Positions 35,387-48,485 of a stretch of DNA of 64,000 nucleotides are shown here, piece by piece; the stretch's first letter is position 1; every line of letters starts with the position of its first letter. The DNA comes from Anastrepha obliqua (Eukaryota; Arthropoda; Insecta; Diptera; Tephritidae): assembly GCF_027943255.1 (NCBI RefSeq), contig NC_072894.1, forward strand, positions 82,685,601 to 82,749,600, written 5' to 3'. The notes under the pieces were generated by a model. It did no database searches and was not told the DNA's origin. It was given only the letters and a program-made list of their open reading frames with translations. Both the position numbers and the translations under genes were made by a program.

Positions 35387-35525
35387 TCGCGGTTGTCGCG
35401 GTAGTAGCAAAATGACAGGCGTCACACTGGCTGCCAGACAACAAATTGACTATATGACTGGGCACGCTCCGAATGTGCGTGTGCAACTATACGAGTATAT
35501 GTTTTATGTGCACATATTTCCTTAG
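35387..35525 (+). CDS. Possible terminal exon, unknown protein
   Basis: A strong acceptor (gttttcgttgttgcag) ends at 35386. After one base the frame stays open for 45 residues (including KMTGVTLAARQQIDYMTGHA) to TAG at 35523-35525. No donor or poly-A signal is obvious. A frame of this length is not rare by chance. Confidence 0.25.
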
Positions 35526-36409
35526 CTTGGCATGGCATGGAAACGGCAAGCGGCCACGTGGCAAAAAAAGATGTTGGCACACCGCACATAAACGTCTACA
35601 AACAGATGCGATGCTACGGTAGCTACAACTCGTAAAACCCAAAATGTCAAACGCCTTAACCTTAATACCACTGTCTGCAGTTTTTTATGGCACAGTGCTG
35701 CATTGCCTTGGCATTGTTGCTGTTGCTGTGACAATAGCAATGACGACTGCAGCCAGCACGCACGTAAACGCATAGAGGAGCAGTTACACTATTCATGTTG
35801 CAACTGTTGCAGTCCGTGGCAGCACGTAACATATGCTTCTACATGACTTTGAATTTTTTGTGCCACCACCACTCAGTAGCCGTTTGTCGGGCACCATGCG
35901 AATCAATTGCCGTGGGCCAATAATTTGTAGCGTGCCCCGAACTGTGAGCTTTTATTTGAATAAAAGAGAAAAACAAAAACAAAATTCTGCTCGCATCGAT
36001 GGACACATTGACGGTTAATTTAATTATGTGCATTAAGGTGGATCTGTAATTGTTAAAAATCAGATCGGACCAAGGTAGTAGCAGTAGACCAGATTCGACT
36101 TTTTATATAATTTTATCTCTGTCTAATGTCTCATGTCTTGTCAAACGGAGTTTACCTTTTACTTTGTTGTTATATCGAGAATTTAAGGAACTACAAAATA
36201 CACACCACTGACATATTTGACTTTTGGAATTAGGCATTCTATAGAATTTAAGCCACAGCAAAATACACGTCATTGTGGTTTTTACTCTACTGCTACTATC
36301 TTAGAGATGTGCCGTAGACCAAACTTACGATTGCTCTTTACTTTAATATTTTTACGCCCCAAAGAGGAGAGTTGAAACACTACGAATAAATATTTTAGTG
36401 ATTTCCCGG

Positions 36410-36610
36410 CTCTACGGGACAATACCGATTTACTAACTGACTTCGTGAGGAATAGGACTTCCGTATAATAGCTCCTGCCACAGCTGTCATCTGAGAAATG
36501 GCGTGGAAACGGTCTATCAGTTCTTCTTATAAAGAACGATCGGCAGGTATGTAATACTACATGATTGATATAAGAGAGCTGAGTAAATTTATTATGGAGT
36601 CAAAATGGTT
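36410..36610 (+). pseudogene. LINE C-terminal fragment
   Basis: The plus-strand reading SCHSCHLRNGVETVYQFFL (about 36474-36530) matches the Cys/His tail found at the end of RNase-H-bearing LINEs. It is followed after a break by a helix-like RELSKFIMESKWF (36576-36615). It is a short decayed piece without RT. Confidence 0.5.
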
Positions 36611-37235
36611 TGCCTAGTTAGGTTAAAAAGAATTGGTACAATTATCCAAGAAAAGTGCAACCAAATGGTGCCTCCATCCGCTCATTGCCTTCTAAGTATC
36701 ATTTAAGAAGTGCACTGAAACCAACCAATCAAATACTGAGGGGCGATGATAATGATGAGCGGCGAGCCAAGAGTAGTTTTTCGGATATCTCTTTAGTGAA
36801 AAAGATGGTGCTGGCGCAATGGTTATCTAATCAAGTCGACTGGGTTCTCAGAGATACTGTTTATGTACAAGTCTGCTTTATTTTGGGCTCTCTAAGCATA
36901 TTTTGTGTAGCCTTCCCCAGACACATATTGAAACACTTCTATAGTCGGCACTTTAGTGCGTTCAGATGTAGCCCTGCTTGTCCAGTCTTGTGACGAGTCT
37001 TTCGGGCCAAAAAGTATTTTATTTAATTTTCATTAAGAACTAATTTCAAAATAATTAAAAATTTGTTGTAAAACCATTTCTTTTATGTATCATATTTGTT
37101 GGTCATTAAATATAAAAAGACTAAAAAAAATTATATTACTGTAACGAAGTTCAGGTCTAAATTCAATGCAGTGGTTTTCCACTTACATCTAAAATGTTCC
37201 CGGGAAGAATAATTTAACGATATTATACAACAATT

Positions 37236-37410
37236 TGCCCGCCAAGATCATCCGATGCAACGCCTTTGGAGCATTTTCTGTGTGGTCACTTCGAAGAAAG
37301 AATTTACGCGAATAAACAAGAAATAAGTGGAGCTTTCAAAGATAAGTTTCGGCGCGAAAATGACGAGATAGAAACCCAATTATACTGTACTTTTTGGAAA
37401 ATCTCTTATT
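37236..37410 (+). pseudogene. DD41D transposase C-terminal fragment
   Basis: The reading ATPLEHFLCGHFEERIYANK (about 37256-37315) corresponds to the region of the third catalytic aspartate, here changed to glutamate (PLEHFL). The following helix region reads GAFKDKFRREND. Both edges are truncated. Confidence 0.6.
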
Positions 37411-37440
37411 CCAGTCGCGTGAATTCATCACGAAAGATAA

Positions 37441-37765
37441 TTATGAAACTTTGATGCTCGTCATACTAATGCCCAAGGATGAATCAATCAGTTGGTATTT
37501 GACCTGGCGATTTCGCTCTATACTTTCGTGCACGTCATAAATATTTTCTGGCACAACAACTGCTTTTGGACGATCTTTCCGGAATTCGTCGATGGGTGAA
37601 CAGTGACTAGGAGCAAATTCATTATACCAGTTTTCTACGCTGTTGGTGGCTACTAATTGTGTAATAATTTCAGTTAATCGATGCATTTTTCTTTTATTAT
37701 TTAATATCAATAATAACAATTGTGAAAAATAGTCGCACGAAACTCTTCACGGTTTAATTCCGTTT
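37441..37765 (-). pseudogene. DD34D mariner transposase N-terminal fragment
   Basis: The minus-strand reading begins LNREEFRATIFHN (about 37755), shifts frame, and continues NWYNEF, RKDRPKAVVVPENI and SSLGISMTSIKV. These are the two helix-turn-helix regions of the mariner family also seen at 29632 and 41186. The catalytic domain is absent. Confidence 0.65.
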
Positions 37766-40180
37766 TTTTTTCACGATGATTTTTAGCTCCACTATAAACA
37801 ACACTAATGTGACTAAACATTAAAACGTGTGGAATGGAAGCGTGAAATGGCGCCCAATAACATTAGAAGTGATCACGACCAGAAATAAAATATGTATTAA
37901 AAGCAGCCCTCGTACTACATAAATGCATATGTATGTATGTATGTATGTACTTGTAAGTCAATAAATAGGTAACGGATTCGATTTTAAATATGTATCTGTT
38001 CAATTTGAATTTATTAAGGAAACTCGAACTAAGAGGTGTTTCCTTCGATTTTGTCGAATGACTTAAATTCAAATGCAAAACTAAGATTCACCCTAAAGCG
38101 CACAAGTATACACAACCCGCCCGTATTACGTTAAATACATACATTTTTGATCTATGGATTAATGCGTGTGACACCTTGTAAATGCCACCAACTGGTCAAC
38201 GGGTACAACGCGCTTTGCGGTGAATTAAAAAATCGATCGACTGTGATTAGTCACGCGCAATCGGTCACTCAGCCAATCGGTGAAGGGCATACGCTCAAGC
38301 CGGTGAGGCACAACAGATTGTTTTTTTGTTTCTAAACGACTACGATATTGGCAGATATTGGCATTTGATATTTTGCGGCACGTGTGGGGCAGCTACCGGT
38401 TTCACGAGTCGTTTATGTTAGTGTGTGCCTGTTATTTTGGTATGTAGGGAAGCTAGCATTTTATGGTAGTTGCTGCACTTAAAGCTTTGTTAACAACTCA
38501 TTGCCGTCAGCTGGTTGGACTACTAAATGAGACAGCCGCTGCTTATTGGCTTCTTTGGTTCAGTGGCAGGCTGGGATTAAGCGAACGTAGTGTACGTATG
38601 TAGGTATATTTCAAAACAAGACTTCTAGATCTGGTTATTAAAGGGCTGGTTCCGTTTCTACGTTAACGAAAATTATTTTTATTAGTGACTATCAAATATT
38701 CTATCGTGCAGTTTTGCATGAATTACCGGAACCCTTGAGTAAAGAAGTGTGGTGGCATGTGACATTGTCCATTGGCATGAGTCCTTTGTTGCTCAAAACG
38801 CTAAAAACCATAACAGAAGCTGGAGACTTCGTATACATGATAATAGGATCCTCTGTAGGATTGAAACACAGCCATCGGTCATTTCTGTGGTTGGTCTTTT
38901 TTGGTCGAAATTTGTAGGGCGTCAGAAAAAAACTATAACATCTCAAGGGCCTCCCCTCGCAAGGGCCTTCATTGATTATGAAGAGTACTCGCCAACGATC
39001 GCTTGCCCTTGTTGAATAAAATTTGCCAGAACGTCCCTAGTGTTTTTTTCGTTGTGCAATAGATTTTGCATCGCCCCCTATAGCTTTCAATGGATTTTGA
39101 ACCTTAAAATGAACGGGCGCACTTACGAAAATTAGAGATTTTTAAATTGGTGTGATTTGCACATAGGAGCATTGGGATCTTAACTGCATGCCTTTTAATT
39201 TCTTGAGTTAAGTTGTAGTCCTCCATGATTTATTGAGAAACAGCAAAAAGAAAAATAATGATTTCGGGAAGATATACCCTCCATAATCTTTTTTGGGTTT
39301 TATCGAAACTCTTCAACAAATATGCATTCACACATTTGAAATGCGAACTACCACATAAATATTCAGTTAAACCAAAAAACAAGGTGGGTGATACATTTGT
39401 TAGGCAAGTGAGGCAGTTCACAAACAGGCAGCGAGTTGTATACGTGTGATAAATACCGTTTTGTTAGGTGTTAATAAACTGGGTATTCCATAAAAAAATC
39501 ACTTTTTTTGGCGACTACGTCATATTTACAGTACGGGATGCTGGTGCGCTTCGATATTTGTCGTTACAACAAATACGACATCAATTTATGCATGTAGATG
39601 TATGGATCTGTGACTACGCAAGATTATTCTTTATGCATGGCTTTTAGTTTTTTTCAATATAAGGCTGCAACTATTCGGTACGATGCACGAATAACTGCAT
39701 TTATCGATGTGTAAAGGAAAACACGAATGAAAAAATGTGTGTATGATAGAACCAATGGCTGCATAAAATTGACACGAACGTATAGAAAGTTTACTACTGT
39801 GAAGCTCTGCCTACATGCCATCTATGTACATACGCGTGCACTCGTACATCTATGTTTGAACTGGGATGGAATATGGAATTTGCAGCATTCGTGCTTGCTG
39901 TTGCAACTAGTTCTATTTTTCGTGTTTAAAAAATGAGTTTTTAATGTTTTTGGGAACTTCTGTTGTTGCTTTGTTAGACCGACTATGAATATGTATATAT
40001 GTCTGTATATATTCGTTGCGTTGCATGCAACGTTGAAGGTCAGCAGCGGCGCTTTGGAATGCACCATATCATGCCCACTCTTCACTATTGGAAACTGGAG
40101 CAAAGAGTCTGTGGCACAGAAAAATGGAAGTAGATAAGTATGTACGAAAACATTTTCTGTTCTCTGCCTCTTTGTTGCAG
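37766..40180. other. No recognised gene
   Basis: Contains unique-looking DNA and an unexplained open frame near 38714-39015. Frame fragments there (for example HDNRILCRIE) do not match any family I can name. Confidence 0.35.
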
Positions 40181-40201
40181 CCTGATGTACCACTAAACGC
40201 T
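40181..40201 (+). CDS. Candidate 21-base microexon (PDVPLNA)
   Basis: An excellent acceptor (tctctgcctctttgttgcag) ends at 40180, and a consensus donor (gtaagtgtg) begins at 40202. The 21 bases between them encode PDVPLNA in the only open frame and keep phase 0 on both sides. Such in-frame microexons are known from neuronal and muscle genes. Flanking exons were not identified, so the host gene is unknown. Confidence 0.4.
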
Positions 40202-40997
40202 GTAAGTGTGCAACACTACGTTGCCAATATAGCAATGTACCAGTGGACCAGTCGGCTAATGTGACATGCCGTCAGTCGATAGTACGTCGTGCTGTTCTGG
40301 TACGAATAGTCACTGTGCCACAAAAAACATTGAACAACATTGGCTTTATGGGAGTTCATTGCAAATGGGAAATTTCATTTTCATTCATACAACAAACGAT
40401 GGAAATCGGAACAATAGTAACAGTGCTGTAGATGGCTGCTTAAAATGCAAAGCGTAAGTAAGCTTGAATCTAAGCCAAAGTAGTGACTCTGTTGCCAAAA
40501 AACCCGTTAGCGCCGTTGTTCGTTTTGCAACAGTACAAGTTTTTTAAACAAGCGCTTCACATGACAATTGTAAGTGACTGTCTTCGTGCAACTTTTGAAA
40601 CTTTCACAGCAGGACTTACTCGTAAAAAGAAGTTGAGATTCTACAGCAATGTTACATGCTGCTTACTGCCAAATGTGGCAGCAGACGTGCTAGCACATTC
40701 TTCTAAGTGAAAGCAAATCCTTGCGCGCAAAAACGAGCAGCAAGCGCAATTGCGGGAATGCGATTTCATGCAAACGTGGGAAGAAAAAAAAGTGCAAATG
40801 CAGAGAAGGCAAACACACATCCAAACACAGTCTGATGAAATCACAAAAAATAGAATCGTAATACAAAGTTGAGAGACTTGCGGTGGGCGAAGCGTATTTA
40901 GAAAGCTACTAAGATGGTAAATGGAACCAACATCATCAATTCCAACAATAGAGGGCAAACAAAGTTACTGTTGAGAATATATAAGTAATGACAGATT

Positions 40998-42112
40998 CTA
41001 CGAGGGTTACGTTTCATATTTTACACCTTGCCACACTACGCATGATGAGCTTTAATTTGATACTTTTATCAAAAAGTTTGATATTTTTTAGACTAAACTT
41101 ATATAAAACGTTTTTACCTGCGAGCTTTGGTTTTTCATTTTTCAATGAGTTGCAAATTCATCTCGTCCAAAGGATGGAGTTATGTATGGATCGAACTTTT
41201 CGTGCGTTCATTTATTTCGATTTTCGTTGAGTGTTTTGATTGGTGTTGAAGAACTTGAACACTTAGCCTCAGTGAAACGTTGGTACAACGAGTGGCCGTC
41301 GACCGTTGCTGGATGGACCGTTGCACGCGAAGGACGTCAAAAAATGGTTGTTGTGCCAGAGACAATCGATGCATTCAATATCGATCCAATAGATTTGTTC
41401 TCATTGGATATCGCCCAAAAACAATTTGACAGTTGATCAAAGAGGGACTCGTGTCGATTGGTGTAAAGAAATGTTGAAGCAATTCAACCGCAGTAATTCA
41501 AAGTATGTCTGTGACATCATAACAGGGGACCTATCTGGGATATATGCATATGAGCTGGAAACAAAACAGCAATCGACAGAATGGGTGTTCCAAGACATGC
41601 TTAATCTAACAAAAGTTGTTCGCGGAAGAAGCAACTCAAAGCGAATGCCGCAAAATCTGATTATGTCGCAAATGCACTACTGGAGCAGTAGTCAATTCTG
41701 AGTGGGACAAAACCATTTGTTTGCCAGAAGTTTCTCAAGAAAGAAGGGAAACCAACCGCCGAAGTGAATTATTCTTCACCAAGACAATACGAGCTCTCGC
41801 GTATCGGCTCACACAAAAGAATTTTTGAGCACTCAAAAGATCGAATTGATAGGTCATCGGTATTACAGTCCTGATTTGGTACCTAATGCTTTCTTTTTGT
41901 TCCCGAACATTCAAAAATAAGTGCGAGATCAATGCTTTCGCACGCCTGAAGAACCTGTAGAAGCCTTGAAATACCTCGTTTTGGAGGCATAAACTTCTGA
42001 GTGGCAAAAGTGTTTTGAAAATTGGTTCAAGCGAATACAGAAGTGTATTAGTTAACTTCACACAAATTTAGTGCCCGCTTTGTTGTTCACACGCGCAATA
42101 AAAGTAACCAAA
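40998..42112 (+). pseudogene. Decayed DD34D mariner, nearly full length
   Basis: The transposase start MDRTFRAFIYFDF at 41186 is followed, through frameshifts, by KRWYNEW, REGRQKMVVVPETID, DQRGTRVDWCKEML, DIITGDLSGIYAYE (first aspartate), LHQDNTSS (second) and YYSPDLVPNAFFLF (about 41862-41904). The third aspartate is replaced by alanine (NAFFLF for NDFFLF). The end EWQKCFENWFKRIQKCIS stops at 42053-42055. Possible termini are acgagggttacgtttc (40999) and, inverted, ggttacttttatt (near 42108). It is certainly inactive. Confidence 0.75.
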
Positions 42113-43057
42113 CACCGCTTCCGCTGGAATCGTAAACAACAACAACGCTCACGGGCAAACAGACATCGAACCGTGAGAAAGATACCTGCTGGAACTTGCT
42201 GACATCGCTCTACTACACCTCACTGCAGTCACGCGGCCCATTCACGTGACAAATTCATGAATTTAATTGTAAACAAATTTACTTTTGTTAAAGATTGAAA
42301 ATTGTAAGTCAGTCCTAAAGTAGCACTCAATAAAGGAAGCCGCAAAACTAAACTCAGTGAGTTTGTATTTAACTAACTTATTGCCTCGCAAGAGGAGTAT
42401 TTTGAAAAATAGTATAGACATTTTCATTATTGAGCTTCTTAAAACTTGCACTTGACTATATCAAAGTTCAATGGGTTATAAGACTGCATAACTGAATTTT
42501 TTTCTTGAGATTCGGATTAAAAAATAAAGAATTCTAATAAAAATTTGTTAATTTTTTTATTGCACAAAGTTTGAAACTTGAACTTATAAGGAGACTAAAT
42601 TATATTTATTTCCATAAAAAATTAAATTAAATAAGAAGCAAGCACATATTCAAAAACTGTCAATAAGTCTTAGGGCTAGTTATTGAAAGTGGTGTATGTT
42701 AATTTTGTATTGTGAATTTTTTTTTTTTATTATGAAATATTATTATTATGAATCAAGGCCTTCTACATTTTTTCTTGACATTGTTAAAAACTTTCTTTCC
42801 AGATCGTATAACACAGAATTTCGAGTAAGCAAGTACGTGAAAAACTCTCATGAGATAATTTTATATTAGCTAGAAAAAAATAAAACACAGTACAAACTAT
42901 TTCCACGCATACTCGAATAATATCTTAAAAGGCATAAAAGCTGCTTCACAATAGTTACGCATTAAACATCTGAACAACCAGCTGACGTGTTCACCCCGCA
43001 CCGCAAACAACACTTTGTACCTAAACCATTACTACAAGCGACCTAAATCCAAACAAA
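42113..43057. other. No recognised gene
   Basis: AT-rich, with long poly-T and poly-A runs. Nothing further was identified. Confidence 0.45.
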
Positions 43058-43486
43058 ATGCCCTTGAAACTAATAAAACCAGACTATAAACACATTTCCG
43101 TATTCCACCTAGGTCAAAGTCAGCCAACGATAAGTGTCAAAGAAATCGGGGGGAAAAAGAGTGAGAAGGAGAACAAGGACACAAAAGATATCCAAGCATT
43201 GCTAGACCGACACATCGGAATGTGTAAAAAAACTGCGCGACGTCTGGCCACTTTTGGCAAACGTCAACAACATTTACACAATAGGAATATGCCATGCCAG
43301 GGACGACAACAACCGCCAACTTGGCAAGGGTTCGTATTACCGCTACAAAGTGAATACATCACGTGCCGCATTGTAGCACTGTTTTCCCATCAACAGACGA
43401 CTGCTGGGAATACCCACACGCAAGCGACCAACGAGACTATCAAAGAAGCAGCTAGCAAAGCAACCGGCAGCGAAGAGCTTGGATAG
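43058..43486 (+). CDS. Hypothetical 142-residue open frame
   Basis: The longest non-transposon frame with a fly-like start context (aacaaaATGcc). The product is basic and hydrophilic, with a lysine and glutamate rich run (KKSEKENKDTKDIQALLDRH, about residues 29-48) and glutamine and threonine rich C-terminal parts. No signal peptide, membrane segment or known domain is visible. Codon use is compatible with coding, but single-exon orphan frames of this size also arise by chance. The opposite strand has open frames too. Confidence 0.25.
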   Translation: MPLKLIKPDYKHISVFHLGQSQPTISVKEIGGKKSEKENKDTKDIQALLDRHIGMCKKTARRLATFGKRQQHLHNRNMPCQGRQQPPTWQGFVLPLQSEYITCRIVALFSHQQTTAGNTHTQATNETIKEAASKATGSEELG

Positions 43487-46400
43487 CATTGGCATGCTGT
43501 GACCATAATAAAAGAGACCAGCAGAGTCAGCAGCAGCATAGAGGGTTGTCTTCCGCAAAGATTCGACGCTGTATGGTGAATGCGATTTTATTCTGGCATA
43601 CAGACAGACATCCAGCCAGCAGGCAACCAACAAAGCAGTTAAAGTGTAAAGACACATCAGAAGATTGCTACATTACTAGGTACATATGTACCATACGTAG
43701 GAGGGGCTCCTCTGCCCCACTCTACTAAATGCGCATACAGTGTCAATGACAAGTGCAGATGCGGCAGCGCACAAGTGACTCTTGGGGCAGCTGCTTACGG
43801 TTTGTTAGACATTTTTACTCATATTAAACGCCATGGAGCTACTTCATTGCCGTGTTGGGTTTTTATACCCATGCGCTTGTGTACAAGGGTATTATAATTT
43901 TGTTCACACAACGGTTCTATGTAACAGCATAAATTAATCGAGGTAGATATAGAGATAAATATACTTATGGTATAAACCAAAGTGCTCAGAATGATGCACA
44001 AAATAACTCCAGCAAAAAGAAATATATTATATTTGACTGAAACATAAAATGCGCGAAATCAGTCAATAACCACAGCTACTAGCAAAATAAAGCCAATTTT
44101 GAAAAAAGAATATAACGTGCATCTCTGTTGGATTCGAAAAATTAACAGCCAGCTTAAATAAATTTTACTAAAATGTGCGCGGGTTCAATTATATATGTAC
44201 GGTTCGGTCCGGACTGAAGTGGCCTTCCTTACTTGTTGCAGCTTATACTTATTTCGCTGCTTGGGAAACCCTCAGCGCATTCGCGGCATCTATTTATGTA
44301 ACGGCCTTTGTCTGCTTTGGCCGCCGGGTCTGCTTGACTACACCAATGAGCTTGCTTGGTTGCTTACTTGGAACTACTCGTATTTTTTTTGCTCAAACTT
44401 TAATCGCCTACGGAATCAGCACTCACCGTTGTCATTATTGGCATTGACATTGTCGTTCACGCTATTGGTGTCTCATTCTTGTGATCATCACCGTGCGTGT
44501 AATACACTACTCTTTGTTCTATTGCCTTTGCTGTTGGTGTGAATATGAGTACGCGTGCCGTCACAGTAACACCAGCTGCGCCTTTGCTGCCGTCCGTCCA
44601 CAAAAGGGATTTGTTTAGTTCTTGAAAAAATTTTGTAAAACAGCCAGCCAAGGTAAACAAGTGGAAATATGAGCATACCCACCGACATACAGACGTGCCT
44701 ACTTGTATTCAGGTATGAATGTGCTAGTGAATGACAAACAGATGTCGTGCAGTTAAATGGTGGAACCCCCAGTGCCCAGACACAATGTCTGTTGGTTCGC
44801 AGCTCATTGCACGTTTGTAGTTGTTGGTTGCCTGAAACTCAAGTATTGCTTGTTTGGGAAACCCGCATTAACTTTAGCGGTTAAGGTAATGGGGAAATAC
44901 GCGACCAGCAAGTGAAACAAGTAGTTTAAGTGTGGTGTCGTAACAACAAGTCAATTGCTCTGGCAAGTTTGCTACCGGGTACCTGTCGTCATCCGTGTTA
45001 ATGGTTAGGCACTGTGTATCCATTTTGAAAAAGTTATGGAGAAAAATTTGTAGAGGATGCTTTATCTGGATGATAAATCTGCTATACCGAAATTCTACAA
45101 GTGAGAAGATATAGTCGTATATGTGTGGGTGCACTTGTATCTTAGTTAACTATAACATGTAAATTATCCTGTTAAATATATTTATTTGTAACAAATTTTA
45201 TTGTTTTACTTTTCAAAAGATTTACAGAATCTACTGCTCGATAAGAAGTTAATTATTTTGATGAGCTAAATTTTCTGTACGTCGCCTAGTGTTTTAAGAA
45301 AGCGAGGTAAGCTAGGCTTTAGGGTGAAGATGGTGGCACTTTCAAAACCTAAGAAATAAAATAAGTCCATAAAATCACAATCAATTAAGGGCGTTTATGA
45401 AACAAAAATTTGGCAATTTTCGGCGAGTTTTTCAAAAACTTCCTGGCATAGTTTAATTAGTTTTGCCAGAGAAAAGGTACTGCTGAACAGTTTAATCCAA
45501 CATTAGATATGTTTTGAGTAGCCAATATAATGTAGATAATTTTTCATCCTTGTAGAAAGAATGAATTTCAAACATAGTGAATAATTTAGATAGGAGACTG
45601 ATGCTGCTATAAAAAAACTTCGCATGAAGCAAACAAATTCAGCTATATTTACACAACGCAGTAATCAAAACTAGGCCTTTTTGAATACTTTATATACGTA
45701 GTTCATAGTGGATTCTTCTGATACAAGCCACGTTGGAAAATTATAAACACCCCACTATTTTCTAATAAAAAAATTGTTCACAAAAATCATATAAGGCAAA
45801 GTTTTAAGCCTTGTGCACAATTGTGAAAAATGTTTCAAGATTTCAACAGAGCTTTAACTTTTTAACCAGAATCTTTAATTTTTCTGAGTATACAGTTTTA
45901 TAGCCTATAGTTTTTAGTATAACAAAGTATAGTTTGAGGTATCTAAGAAAACCTTTGGTTTTTGGCAATTTTCATTGTTGAGTTGACGGTGCTAGGCGTT
46001 TTTTTCCATATACATAAAAAATCGAAATTGTATGGAAGAAACGCGTGATGGTGCTGCCATATTTACAAATGGCGTCTTCTGCGCGGTATTCCGCGGTGTT
46101 TAATGGATAATATAAGTACATTGGAACTAAACTAAAAAGAGGTTTTTTACTTAAAAATTTGGAATGACATAAAAGTAGCCGATTTGCATGAAAACGATAT
46201 GAATAAAATAAAATAAAAAATAAACTATAATAAATATTAAGCAAACATATGCCAACTCCACACGCACCCAAACTGAAAGGGAAACAAAAGAGAACAACCT
46301 GCCGAAACAGCAAGTTTTCTGGGCCTACCGTTAGATAAGCAATACGAAGACGACCGCTAATCTACTTACACTGGCAGGGCCAAGTATTTCATTACAACAA

Positions 46401-46754
46401 CCACAATAACAACAGCAACAACAACGATATCTGATCTGAAAATGCACTCTATATTTTACAATCGATATTTTCGACCGCCCTAACTGAAGTTCATTCATAT
46501 TGTCTTCACGTGCAGTTTCAGACTGTCGCCTTAACGAAAAGAAAGTTTATAATTTTATACCCATATATATATATATTATTATTTTTTTTTATTAGGCTAC
46601 AGCGCACTGCGACCAAAAAACGAGATGTATTGCAAAAGCCTGCTGGGTTCCCCTCTATTTTAAGGCTTTTAAAAATCTTATCACATTCTGAGGATTATTG
46701 TTCCATAATTTATATGAATGCCCGACAATACTATTAAGATCATGTAGCCTTTTT
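43487..46754. other. No confirmed gene
   Basis: Includes a 115-codon frame at 44195-44542 with hydrophobic and cysteine-rich stretches but no recognised motif. The remainder is AT-rich DNA without recognised repeats. Confidence 0.35.
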
Positions 46755-46830
46755 CATTGCTTGCCAATACCTGCCGAGGGATGCCGCCATTAGAAAAGGC
46801 TTACTCATTCAATTTGGTGTTTTCTGCCAC
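46755..46830 (-). repeat. SINE fragment
   Basis: A short piece of the SINE body (acctgccgaggg, ccattagaaaa, attcaatttggtgtt) in minus orientation, without the head or the 3' half. Confidence 0.6.
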
Positions 46831-47432
46831 CAGCGGTTTATAATTTTGAGCCCATATCTTTTCTTGTAGATACATTTTTTTTGCCTAAAAAATCGAAACC
46901 AACACACTGTAGAAACTACTCTTCTTTTACTTTTGTATTGCTTTCTTCCACTTCCAATATGGCATCGCTGAAAGGCATCCGCATCGAGCCATCAAAGGCA
47001 ACATACAAATGCACAAGAGCGTAGGCTGGCTAAACTCAGTTCCAGACGACGCGCGCGCATACAGAGTGAACCCAGCCTAGGCCAAAGTCAACGCTGCCAT
47101 TATAAACGTAGCGATGGTAAGTGGAGCAAGTGAATGTGGCAAGACCAGAAACAACTGGGTGAATGGGCGACCAGGCTAATGGGCGAATGGGCATTAAATG
47201 GCTGTGACAACCAACAGCTAACGCCATAGCATGGGCTATGAACGATTTGTAAGCGTCATGTGGCGGCACTTTTTTGACATAAAAGAATAGGCATAGCAAT
47301 GAGTGTGGGAATGAATGAACGAATGCTTGAAAGATTATACCAGTCGTTGCTGAGCGCTCAAATGGCACGAACGCACGAACTAGAGGGTTGTCCACATCGA
47401 CCGAAAGCATCAAATGTCGCTGAAGGGGCCAG

Positions 47433-47777
47433 ATGAGGGGATTAAATAAAAAGGCAAAAAGCGTTCGCCCAAGTCAAGTGGTGGCGCATTGCCATCCGTC
47501 GTCAGCTGGCGTCTGGCTTGCCTATACCTGCTGTCTGTGCCACTCACACATACGTGCATACATTCCGTTGTGCCTCAGATTGCTCGAAAGATTGGTGAGT
47601 TCGCTGATTGCTTTGCCGCCTGTACGTTGTTATATATTACTATTGAGTTGCTGTTGTTGTTGCTGAATGTCGCAGTGCACAACCACATTGCAGATTAATG
47701 CCACGACGTTAAACCCCAAAGGCGTCAGCTTGGAACGATTGCGACGCGGCGCCACAACCAGATTACAGAAAGAGTGA
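47433..47777 (+). CDS. Possible two-exon small gene
   Basis: Exon 1 would run from ATG at 47433 to 47594, ending at a perfect donor (gtgagt). A 99-base intron with a pyrimidine-poor acceptor (aaccacattgcag) leads to 47694. There phase 0 gives INATTLNPKGVSLERLRRG and a stop at 47775-47777, with AATAAA five bases later (47782-47787). The 81-residue product has no known domain. The minus strand also offers an open frame with a splice-like acceptor across the same DNA, so the strand is uncertain. Confidence 0.25.
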
Positions 47778-48400
47778 ACCAAATAAAAGCAACACATGGA
47801 TATGGCTATTCTGTATGTATTTAAGAGTGCATCAACACACATACGCATATATAAGTCGTACGCACACAAGCTCATGCGTGCGTAAATTTGAACAAATGTG
47901 CATTTGAAGGCGAGTGTGTGTGTGTGCGTCGTGTTTAAAAACTTGCCGAAAAAACGTGCGGTAGATGCGTTATAGACGAGCACAGATGCTCAGTGCACCA
48001 CAGTAGGTGTGGGAAGTGGTTGTATATACACGTACACATATACATTTTTCAAAAGCACGCAATGCTTGTACATACATACGAGTATATCTTGGCATTTGAA
48101 CGGCTGCCGTTGCCTCACAGTGGATTTGTCTACTGTCATTTGCCGACAGCATTTCTTTCTACAGCAAGACGAGAGGAACGAGCAAATTGTTATGCTAACG
48201 TCGATAGTCGCCGGCTTTTGTTGATGAATCGTAGCACCAGACGCAAGCCAGACGTTTTGTCAGACAAATCGAAACGGTAGGTAAACTTTTTTGGTTGTCA
48301 ACTCAAAGTAGACGGAGCTGTGGAAGGAAAGTTTATTGTCGTTGCTGGAATGACTTTTGTGCGTATGATGTGTTTTAAACGTAGTCACCTTGACAATGCC

Positions 48401-48426
48401 GTCGTCATCGTCATCGTCATCATCAA
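48401..48426. repeat. GTCATC trinucleotide-type repeat
   Basis: Tandem gtcatc units in otherwise unique DNA. Confidence 0.8.
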
Positions 48427-48485
48427 GCAACTTATACATATGTATATACGTAATACATACATATCTACTTAGTGACATAAAGACT

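Noticed and set aside
44195..44542. 115-codon plus-strand frame preceded by an acceptor-like tract
   Set aside because: Hydrophobic and cysteine-rich but unlike any known protein. No donor or poly-A support.
47036..47413. 125-codon minus-strand frame
   Set aside because: No domain. The opposite strand has a splice-like donor (gtaagtgg near 47115). Evidence conflicts, so no gene is called.
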